64,000 nt of DNA, taken from Ryuthela nishihirai. Its lineage: Eukaryota; Arthropoda; Arachnida; Araneae; Heptathelidae. The stretch spans positions 60,228,946 to 60,292,945 of the forward strand of contig JAWZYU010000013.1 of the NCBI GenBank assembly GCA_038380435.1, read 5' to 3'. Shown piece by piece: positions 1-8,269 of this stretch (positions are counted from its first letter, which is position 1; each line of letters opens with the position of its first letter). The notes below the pieces were generated by a model. The model was not told the DNA's origin. It worked only from the letters and a program-made list of their open reading frames with translations, and made no database searches. A program made the position numbers and the translations under genes.

Positions 1-231
1 TCATGTTGCACGCTGGGAAAGACATTTACATAAAATGACGAGTGACGCAAGAGGGGGCGTGTCCTTGTGCACGCCCTTTAGCGGGTGACAGTCGGAAGAT
101 CGGAGTTGTGCATGCACAACTCCTAGCTCTTGGAAACGAGCGCTGTGATGCCAAAAAGGAAATAAAAATCCCCAAAATGATAAATATAACGTAAATTAAA
201 CAAAACTGGTTAAAGTAAAGCAAAAGTGAAT
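1..231. other. Unassigned sequence with two adjacent hairpins
   Basis: No coding signal is recognised. Two inverted repeats lie close together: a 7-bp stem GGGCGTG/CACGCCC (55-61 with 70-76), and a perfect 22-bp palindrome at 102-123 centred on TGCATGCA. The GC-rich character differs from the AT-rich surroundings, so this may be the end of an unrecognised repeat cut by the window edge. Confidence 0.4.
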
Positions 232-1005
232 GATGGGGCATCACAACACTGTTCATAATCCTGTTTGCCAATCTGTAGCTATGCATACAGGCAACATGGC
301 CAAACCAATGCAGTCTCTCTCTGAATGATATGCTGCTCAAAGGAGGTTGATGACTCCTTCTTCTAACTTCACCATTACTTATAAAGCCAAACCACCTTAA
401 TGCCCAAGATGCTGCATAAGCATCTAGAATCTAAGGCATCAAGTTTTTTGTTATCCTGCTTATAAAGGATCCATGTTTCACCATCATAACTAACCTTAGA
501 AAGAACCAAACTATTATACAGCCTAATTTTAGTCTTTAGGTGTAGATGCCTATTTTTCCACACTCTCCATAGATTCTTAAAAGTCCCAGCAGCAATCTCT
601 GTTCTTCTATTTATCTCATGCCGTACATCACAGTATCTGTTACATAGCTCCCAAGATAATTAAACTGAGACACTTGCTTAAGAGTATAGCCATTCAAAGC
701 AACTGAAGTACCAGCTGCCTGACCAATTTTCATCACTTTAGTTTTTTCTTTTTATTTTTAGTTTATCACCAAACCTACTCTAATACCAGTCTCATCAACA
801 GCCCTAATGAAAGAATTCATCTCATCAACATCATTAACCAACAGGGCCAAACATCTGCATAATGGAAATCAGAAATTTTGAAATATCAAGACCATTTAAG
901 GCCAAAATCTTTCCCTTGCAGTGAATTTCACATAATATAATCAATAACCAAACAAAAGAGAAAAGGATGCAAAATGCACCCTTCTCTAACTTACTTGGCA
1001 GTTAA
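232..1005 (-). mobile_element. RTE-like LINE copy A, 3' part of reverse transcriptase, degenerate
   Basis: Read on the minus strand, this matches the C-terminal half of the RT protein of copies C and G. Visible pieces include RLHWFGHVACMHSYRLANRI and the region of the YADD box, now destroyed. Many stops and frameshifts are present. The match starts where copy G encodes the segment just after the conserved RQGC motif and runs toward the C-terminal domain. It is a dead fragment of the family that dominates the window. Confidence 0.8.
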
Positions 1006-1161
1006 TACATTAAATAATGACTGCTACATTTTATATGTTTTCCATTTAATTTATGGCTGATAGTCAATTTTACAGAATAGTTTTGATGTAAATATATGAA
1101 ACTAAATTGAAATTTTTAATTCTCTATGGCACTGTTAAATGTTTTTAATACATATGTACGT

Positions 1162-1190
1162 ACATGCACACACACACACAAACAAACAAA
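1162..1190. repeat. (CA)n/(CAAA)n microsatellite
   Basis: A short CA run passes into CAAA units, just before the LINE fragment that begins at about 1191. Confidence 0.8.
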
Positions 1191-1430
1191 ATCCTCATGC
1201 ATCCATGGGCTACAGAGGTTCAACTAGACTGTAATTTTCCCCTCCAGATGTCTGTTCTGAGCTACAGCTGTTGCACTTAATGCCCAAGATGCTGCATAAG
1301 CATCTAGAATCTAAGACCAAGTTTTTTGTTATCCTGCTTATGAAGGATCCATGTTTCATCACCATAACTAACCTTAGAAAGAACCAAACTACTATACAGC
1401 CTAATTTTAGTCTTTAGGTGTAGATGCCTA
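1191..1430 (-). mobile_element. RTE-like LINE copy B, rearranged 3' end
   Basis: The minus strand matches the extreme 3' end of the family (the segment reading CATGGGCTAC on the plus strand), then jumps to the segment containing GCATCTAGAATC. About 300 bp of the reference 3' part is missing, so the copy is internally deleted. Confidence 0.75.
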
Positions 1431-1435
1431 AATAT

Positions 1436-1556
1436 ACATTAAATTAGAAACAGCTATCAGTAGGAGCTAGGCATATGCTGGAAGGAGAACTGTGCATCAT
1501 TCCCTTGAGATCATATACAGAAATGGTCAGTCACAGCACACTTAAGTTATGATTAA
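1436..1556 (+). repeat. Left arm of an inverted repeat derived from the LINE 5' end
   Basis: About 120 bp recurs in inverted orientation at 2282-2403 with roughly 90% identity by eye. It contains GGAAGGAGAACTGTGCATCA, which resembles the 5' leader of LINE copies C and F (GGAAGGAGAGTTATGCACCA). This suggests two 5'-end relics in opposite orientation. Confidence 0.65.
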
Positions 1557-1572
1557 GCTCCATTAGCAATGG

Positions 1573-1800
1573 TAAACCAATCGCTGCAAGACATACCAAC
1601 TCTCGCACACAACTAAGTGTTGTTATAGAGAGCTTTCATTACACTAACTAACTTATCAGGTATTCCATATGATCTAACAATCAACCACAAATTATGTCGA
1701 TCAACCGAGTCAAAAGCCTTTTTGAAGTCTAGAGGTAGTAACCAGAGGTTTCTGAAATCTAAAGATTTCAAGTGTGCATAGACAATAGATTTACACATCT
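1573..1800 (-). mobile_element. RTE-like LINE fragment, RT palm region
   Basis: The minus strand encodes LDFKKAFDSVDRHNLWLIV followed by RSYGIPDKLV, the RT motif A region shared with copies C, F and G. It ends in a frame unrelated to the element. It probably belongs to the same decayed insertion as the fragments at 232-1430. Confidence 0.8.
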
Positions 1801-2059
1801 GAAATGTAAAGAGGAAAGATATCTGTTTATAAACCAGTTATTGTCTCCTCAGTCACTATTCGAGTTGTGCATCAAACCAAGTGGTGACTGAGGGTCTCCT
1901 CTCGAGTGCAAAGGGTTAATATATCAAGTGATGTTTGAACATTAGCAAAACTGGCCTACTTGGCAAATTATTCATGTTTAGGATTAGCAATGTCCCTAGA
2001 AAGGTTCAAGTATCTTTCAGTAACTACTAGTTTAATCTATCCTGTGTGCTTTTTTTTTT

Positions 2060-2405
2060 TTGTGGGTGGGCAACAACAAAAATAAGGTGGTAACACTCCA
2101 AAATGGTTTAAATGGTTAGCACTGTGATAAAAGAACTTGAGAAGTCGACCATTTCTTGGAAAGGTGAGATAAAAATGGTCATGACAAATAGAGTAAACTA
2201 ATCTGGTACTATTTCTCTTCCTCCTCAATAGGAGGGAAATCTCTTTTGAAACATAGCAATTGTATGTACCATGTAAATACTTGTCATAACTTAAGTGTGC
2301 TATGCCTGACCATTTCTGTATATGATCTCAAAGGAATGATGCACAGTTCTCCTTCCAGCATATGCCTAGCTCCTATTGATAACTGTTTCTGATTTAATGT
2401 ATATG
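2060..2405 (-). mobile_element. Divergent RTE-like LINE 5' leader fragment
   Basis: On the minus strand the segment carries TTTCAAAAGAGATTTCCCTC and a following CCAGATTAG, which parallel the leader of copy F (TTTCAAAAGAGATACTCTCT and CCAGATCAG). The outer 120 bp is the right arm of the inverted repeat with 1436-1556. No coding region is attached. Confidence 0.5.
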
Positions 2406-2744
2406 TGTAGAAAAGAGAATACAAAATATTAGTACTTCAGTGTATGTAATGCATATTAATGAACTTTTGCATTTTAACTATTTGTAGCATTGACAATGAT
2501 GGTTATGATGCTTTATGTGTTTTAAATTTTCTGAAAGACTTTTGCTTAATTAAACATGTTTTAGTTTTCATCTGCCAAGAATTTTTTTTCTAAGGATTAA
2601 ATTTATCTTTCCTCCAGAGTTTACTAAACATAAAACTGGTTGTACCTTCTTTTCTTGTTGTTTGCTATTATGAAATAACTACTTTTATTGGTGTCTTTCC
2701 ACCTTATTTTAAACCTTGAATACGTTTGTGACCTGGTCATCCAA
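2406..2744. other. No recognisable feature
   Basis: AT-rich sequence with short homopolymer runs. A short open stretch after TTTGTAG at about 2486 was considered as a host exon and not accepted. Confidence 0.5.
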
Positions 2745-2778
2745 CACATAATCATCATCGTCCTCAAGCAGTCATGGG

Positions 2779-4619
2779 CTATGGAGGTCCAACCAGACCG
2801 TGCAATTTAGTTCTCCAAGCAAGTGTATCCTGAGCTACATCTACTGCATCTGGCCACTGCACACCAATTCTAACAAGGTCCTGTTTGACATTGTCTGCCC
2901 ACTGCATCCTAGGTCTCCCCTTCTTTCTGAGGCCTTTAGGCACACTGTTCATAACCCTATTCGCCAGTCTATAATTATTCATACGGGCAACATGGCCAAA
3001 CCAACGGAGTCTCTCTCTCTGCACAATATGCTGCTTAAAGGAGGTTGCAAACTCCTTTGCCTAACCTCATCATTAGTTACAAAGTTGAACCACCTAATGC
3101 CCAAGATACTGCGTAAGCATCTGGAATCAAAAGCATCTAGTTTCCTGTTATCTTGTTTACAAAGTGTCCAAGTTTCACTACCATAACTAACCCTAGAAAG
3201 AACCAAACTATTATACAGTCTAATTTTAGTCTTTAGGTGTATACGCCTATTTCTCCACACTCTCCATAGATTCTTAAAAGTCCCGGCAGCAATCCCTATT
3301 CGTCTGTTAATCTCATGCCGCACATCACCATTATCTGTTAAATAGCTCCCAAGATAATTAAACTGTGACACCTGCTCAAGACTGCAACCATTCAGATTAA
3401 CTGAATCACCGCCTGCCTGACCAATTTTCATCACTTTAGTTTTCTCTCTGTTTATAACCAAACCTACTCTACTACCAGTCTCATCAACAGCTCGAATGAA
3501 AGAGTTCATCTCATCAACATCATTTGCCAAAAGGGCTAAATCATCAGCATAATCTAAATCAGAAATTTTCATATCTCCAGTCCATTTAAGGCCAAAATCT
3601 TTCCCTTGAAGTGAATTTCGCATAACATAATCAATAACCAAGCTAAAGAGAAAAGGAGACAAAATGCACCCTTGTCGAACACCAGAAGTAATGCTAAACC
3701 AATTGCTACAAGTCTTACCTATTCGTTAAGACGTTGCAATAAATAATTCTCACACATGACTCAGTGTTATTATAGAGAGCTTTCATTATGTTAACTGACT
3801 TGTCAGGTATACCATATGATCTCACAATCAACCACAAATTATGACGATCAACAGAGTCGAAAACCTTTTTGAAATCGACAAAGCTAGCAACCAAAGGTTT
3901 CTGAAACTCTAAACATTTCTCAAGAATCTGCCTAAGTGAAAATATCTGATCCACACATCCCCTACCACTTCTGAATCCACATTGCTCATCACGCAATTGA
4001 CTGTCAACCAGATTCTTAATTCTATTAAGCACAATCATGGAAAGAACTTTACCTGGAACAGAGAGTAGGTGGATACCCCTATAGTTATCACAAGAACTGC
4101 GATCACCTTTTTTGAAAATAGGGATAACAATAGCTCTGGTAAAATCCTTAGGAACCATGCCTTTATCATAAAAGATATTCAGAATTTCAGTCATCCAAGT
4201 GGTAACCGGAACATTCCCAGCTATAAGCATTTCAGTAGTAATTTCATCTACCCCTGGGGATTTATGTAGTTTAAGTTTAGAAACAGCCAAAATGACTTCA
4301 GATTGTGTTATAGGGCCAACATTAAAGCCACCTCCCCTTCTATAACCTTACCTTGTTTATCCTTCAATCCTTGTATACCTGTCCGTTTTCTACCACACAA
4401 AACATTAACTATCTGGTACAGCTCTCTGCTGTTGTGCTGTCTAACTGCTTCCTCATCTTTGTCAGCCAAACCATCAAGCCAAAGATTTTTATCAGCAGCT
4501 AACTGTTCTTTTACACGTTTATTAAGTTCTCTGTAATGCTTTCTATTAGGACTAGTAGGGTATTGATTAAAGACATTCCTGCAGTTCTTTCTTTCCGAAA
4601 TAAGCTCATGCCTTATCAC
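2779..4619 (-). pseudogene. LINE copy C reverse transcriptase, frameshifted
   Basis: Four overlapping open segments in different frames make up one reverse transcriptase. Motifs seen are SPGVDEITTEML, GFRSGRGCVDQIFSL, FVDFKKVFDSVDRHN (motif A), LDYADDLALLAND (the YADD catalytic box) and INREKTKVMKIG. The C-terminal module contains RLRWFGHVARM and a GRPRMQW block. Frame breaks fall near 4300, between 3715 and 3662, and near 3000. Copy G is the closest intact relative in the window. Confidence 0.85.
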
Positions 4620-4725
4620 TCAAATAATTCTGTCTCTTCTGCTCCTTTTTTCCTAAAAGAGTACTGTTAGTGTCCAAAAAAGCCTGTTTAAAATGATCCC
4701 ATTCTTCCTCAACTTCAGTAGTAAA

Positions 4726-5580
4726 CAGGGCCGGCGAGAGAATTTATGGGCCCCTATGTAATATTATGCTCGGGGCCCCCCCTTGAAAACTTTTTATCTT
4801 TACAAAACATTAATAGCAATTATTCTGGACACAATGATGACATTCAGAGGAAAAAAGCCTGTTGCGCAGTCAGGCATGCAAAAACATAGGCCTACACAGT
4901 TTGTGTCACATAAAAATTTTTAGCATTTATTTTAGGGAACATATTTTGCAAAGCTCACAGCAAGATTTAGGATATTTGAGTAAATTTAATATAGGCTACA
5001 TAACATATCATGGAGAAAAACTATGCAATTCTGCAAGTCTTCATTTTTAATTGTCAGTATTGAAAAATAGGCAACAATATTTGTTAAACTTCACATTAGC
5101 ATAATAGCAGATTCAACACTAAATGTGCCGACAAGAGACTTTTAAACTGTTATAATTTGTAACACTGACACACAGACCACAGACGATGTTACTGGAACTC
5201 GAAACATGAACAATGTAATATACCTGATCACACGGGTTGGGTTTGGAAGAGTCCAACTGTTGCTACTGCTGCAGAGGTGGGGTGGTTAACAGGGATAATA
5301 CAAGCAAAAGCTGTAAGTTAACGCGGACAAAAGAAGATGTTAAGAAATGGTTCGTTCAACTACTATTAATGACATAATATGTCGTAATCCAACTAGTGTT
5401 TCTTTTTAAAAGCATATTATAACAAATTATGTTCTTATGGAATTTTATAGGATCGATATATAGCCTAACTAAGAATAATTTTTGTAAGAAAAAGTAAACA
5501 GTCACTTAATCTGACGGGCCCTTATTGCTGACGGGCCCCTATGCACTAGTCCCCCTTGCCCCCCCCTGTCGGCGGCCCTG
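4726..5580. mobile_element. Non-autonomous hAT-type element inserted in LINE copy C
   Basis: The 855-bp insert has terminal inverted repeats beginning CAGGGCCGGCGA (left) and CAGGGCCGCCGA (right, reverse complement). Flanking 8-bp duplications are GTAGTAAA (4718-4725) and GTAGTAAG (5581-5588), with one mismatch. Uninterrupted copy G reads straight across the same site, so the empty site is documented within this window. GGGCCCC motifs lie inside both ends. No transposase is present. CAGGG ends and an 8-bp duplication are typical of hAT elements. Confidence 0.85.
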
Positions 5581-6581
5581 GTAGTAAGCAAACCATGACT
5601 GTCATAATGACTAAGTAACCTATCATGGTAAGCTTTGGCTATAACTGGATCTTTCAGAGCTTCAGTATTAAAAGTAAATTTTTTAACCCTAGCACAACAC
5701 TTTTTAAGTTTAAGTTGCAATACACTTTTAACAAGGTAATGGTCAGATCCAATTTCAGCTCCCCTATATGCCCTGGTATTCCTAACAGAACTAGCCCATT
5801 TGCTATTAATTAATATGTAATCAATCATATTCTTATGCAGCCCATCAGGTGAAACCCATGTGTACTTATGTATGTCGCGGTGTTTGTAATAAGTGTTAGT
5901 TATTCTGAATCCATTGAGTTTACTTACCTGTAGGAGACGTTTCCCATTGCCATTGCAGCTACCAATACCAAAAGGGCCTATTACTCCTCCCCAAAGGTCA
6001 GAGTCAGTACCAACTTTGACATTGAATTCATCTAGAACAAGGGTAATATCTCCTTTCCTGACAGAATTCAAAATATCCTGAAGTTGTTCATAAAACCTAT
6101 CCTTCTCATCCTCATCGGCATCCTCAGTGGGGGCATAACAGCAGATAACATTGAAGTCTTTAACGCTTGTCTGAAATTTTGCTGTAAGAAACCTTTCATT
6201 AATGCACTCATATCCTAGAAGAGCATCACTAGCGTGTCTGCTGAGAAGCAGACCCACGCCTTGGTGATGCTTATTGTCGTCCCTCCCTGAAAAGAGAAAT
6301 TTAAGATTATTTTTAAGAATCTGACCTTTATCTATCCATCTGGTCTCTTGCAAGCCGAGAATATCTAAATTATAATGGTGGAATTCTTGTGTGAGGACAT
6401 CAAGAGAAAAAGCTCTGTGCAGAGTCCTCACATTCCAACTACCTAAGGAGAGAAAATGGTTAGTGGGATGTTTAAAGAAACTATGTTTATTGAGAGAGGG
6501 AATGCCGACAATATCAAACAGCCCCCTAATCGCAGACATGCGGCAAAGACCCGTTCCCCCACTACTAAAGGCTGAAGCCAT
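5581..6581 (-). pseudogene. LINE copy C endonuclease (APE-type), broken
   Basis: The endonuclease nicks target DNA to prime reverse transcription. Visible blocks in order are LGSWNVRTLHR, LDILGLQETRW (the QET catalytic Glu), GVGLLLS, VICCYAPTEDADEDEKDRF, TLVLDEFNVKVG, TWVSPDG, IDYILI and SDHYLVK (the SDH catalytic His). The usual GDFN block reads DEFN here, so a conserved catalytic Asp region is altered. The frame runs from a Met at 6581 to 5581, where the hAT-type insertion begins and appends about 26 unrelated residues before a stop. Copies F and H carry the same domain in worse condition. Confidence 0.85.
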
Positions 6582-7257
6582 CTACACTGGAAGACTTCCT
6601 CCAATGTAGAATTTGACGATGCCAATAGAAGCAAAGAGTTCAGGTGCCTGCGATGACTTCTGCTCAGGATTATCCACCAGCTGATAAACATATCCTGTGA
6701 ATCTATTCTCTTGGGGCTGTCAACCCACTAACAAACAGAAAACACAGCGGAAGATTTTCCCTCCACAGAAGCCCACCAGTGCAGCAAAATCAGGATCCAT
6801 AATCAAGCTCAGAGCCTTATATCTGTCCAGTCCAGTGGGTTTATATGGTCAGCACCAGGACCCTGTGTGGTTGACCACTCTCAGCAGGGTAGAAAAAAAA
6901 AGAAAAGTAACCATAGTTGTCCAGATCAGTAGGCCATGCTAATCTGGCAGCCCTCCCCTTCCGTTCACTTCCACAAGAGAGTATCTCTTTTGAAAGGTAC
7001 TAACGGTCTGCACCACAAGAAAGCGGGGTCTGACATTAGGTGCTAGGCCTGGCCGGTTCTATGCATCATCACAGGGGATTGGTGCATAACTCTCCTTCCA
7101 GTGACTACCTAGCTACCATTTACAGACTAGCTACCATCCAGCACACAGTGTAGCAAAAAGTTTTGCTCATATGTACATTTCATTGCTAAATGTTCCTACT
7201 TCAGCAGTTATACTAGTTATAAATACTTTATTAGAAACATCTGAAAAAAATTATTGC

Positions 7258-7330
7258 TGATGCGGTGGGAATTGAATCCACAACTCTCTAGATACATGCC
7301 AGAGTGCTCTAACCATTAAACCATGCATCA
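7258..7330 (-). tRNA. tRNA-like sequence, 73 nt, probably a pseudogene or SINE head
   Basis: On the minus strand, TGATGCA at the 5' side pairs 6 of 7 with CGCATCA at the 3' side as an acceptor stem. An A box (TGGTTTAATGG) and a B box-like GGATTCAATTCC are present. The T stem pairs 4 of 5, and a D stem with G-U pairs can form. The anticodon arm fits only with a 6-bp stem (CTCTGG/CTAGAG) and lacks the invariant U33, so function is doubtful. It lies 251 bp upstream of a NIF3L1 exon in the opposite orientation. No SINE tail is attached. Confidence 0.45.
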
Positions 7331-7580
7331 GATGCTAAAGTCTTCCAGAATAAGACCTATAAGTCTCACTGAGATGTGGTGGACCTTGTGCCACTAAGGA
7401 TGGATAAATACTTTATTGCAAAGACTAATATCTTTGCAACAACATCAAAATATTTATTATTTTCATATTGTTTACTAATATTGTTCATATAACTAATTAG
7501 TTGTGAAACTATGTACCATTTTCCAATTGTTACATTATGTTTTGAAGTTGTGAGCCAAATAGTGTTAATCTTTCTTGCAG

Positions 7581-7698
7581 TTCCAGCAACATTTCTCAAT
7601 GTGCAAAAATAAATGTAAATGAATCATCTTTTGTGAAAGTGATGGAATTGTTTTCAAAGAGCTCTATATCTTCCATTTCCATTACTAGATGGGAAACT
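7581..7698 (+). CDS. NIF3L1-like protein, internal exon
   Basis: A 118-bp exon bounded by TTTCTTGCAG and GTAAGT. One base completes a split codon, then 39 codons follow, and it ends on a codon boundary. The peptide contains AKINVNESSFVKVMELFSKS and ISITRWET, matching the position and pattern of the animal NIF3L1 segment just before the conserved GMGR motif. The next exon (17646) opens in the same phase and continues with GCGMGR. The preceding exon must end after two bases of a codon; I found no convincing candidate between 1 and 7580. Identification rests on the joined three-exon product, which is much stronger than this exon alone. Confidence 0.8.
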
Positions 7699-7844
7699 GT
7701 AAGTAAAAAAAAAACTTGTATCTTTTTTTTATGTTTAAGTTTTTTTCTCTGACATATTTTGGTTTAAGAAGTCTGCTATTAAGACGTAGAACTGTTTAAA
7801 AAAAATTGGAAAACAGCAGGGATGTATTCAAATATACTCTAGAT

Positions 7845-8090
7845 CAGTGGTTCCCAAACTTTTTGTGCCAAATACCCCTTTTACCAAGTATTATTTTCTA
7901 ATGCTCCCTTCATAAAAATCAAATGAATTTTCTGCGCAAAATAATTGAAAAAAATATTTACTATATATATACAAATTTATGGGTAATTTGAATCCATAAA
8001 TCTCAAAGGTTTTTATATCAGAATAAAACATATATAACTATATTAACTTAGAAGTATTTGATATTCCATTTAATCTATTTTTGGAATAAG
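7845..8090. mobile_element. One end of a hAT-type element
   Basis: CAGTGGTTCCCAAACTTTTT is a classic hAT terminal repeat, preceded by CTCTAGAT (7837-7844), which suits the hAT target consensus. No matching opposite end was found before LINE fragment D at 8097, so the element is truncated or the other end has diverged. Confidence 0.5.
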
Positions 8091-8096
8091 ATTATA

Positions 8097-8265
8097 AACA
8101 GCATGCTTAAAGGCATCAGGATGCAGTGGGCAGACAATGTCAAACAGGATCTTGTTAGAATAGGCCTACAATGGCCAGATGCAGCCACTGTAGCTCAGCA
8201 GAGATTGCCAAACTAAACTACACAATCTGGTTTGACCTCTGTAGCCCATGGTTTCTTGAGGATTA
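8097..8265 (+). mobile_element. RTE-like LINE copy D, extreme 3' end
   Basis: A 5'-truncated fragment matching the last ~165 bp of the family, from the region encoding the GRPR block to the GTAGCCCATGG end with its TTGAGGAT tail. A Tc1-like element begins immediately after it. Confidence 0.8.
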
Positions 8266-8269
8266 TGTG

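Larger units (their letters stand above)
2745..7113 (-). mobile_element. RTE-like non-LTR retrotransposon copy C, near full length
   Basis: This is the most complete minus-strand copy. From the 5' end (about 7113) come a leader of about 500 bp, an apurinic-type endonuclease (about 6581-5581), a linker, reverse transcriptase (about 4620-3000) and a C-terminal domain ending VGPP near 2779, followed by a short 3' tail. Leader similarity to copies F and K fixes the 5' boundary approximately. The protein is interrupted by a hAT-type insertion at 4726-5580 and by frameshifts near 4300, 3690 and 3000. Assignment to the RTE group rests on endonuclease-RT order and general protein character, not on a phylogeny. 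Confidence 0.85.

Noticed and set aside
2486..2590. Possible extra NIF3L1 exon after TTTGTAG
   Set aside because: An open stretch has a hydrophobic pattern slightly like the expected region, but there is no convincing donor in the right phase and no clear residue match.
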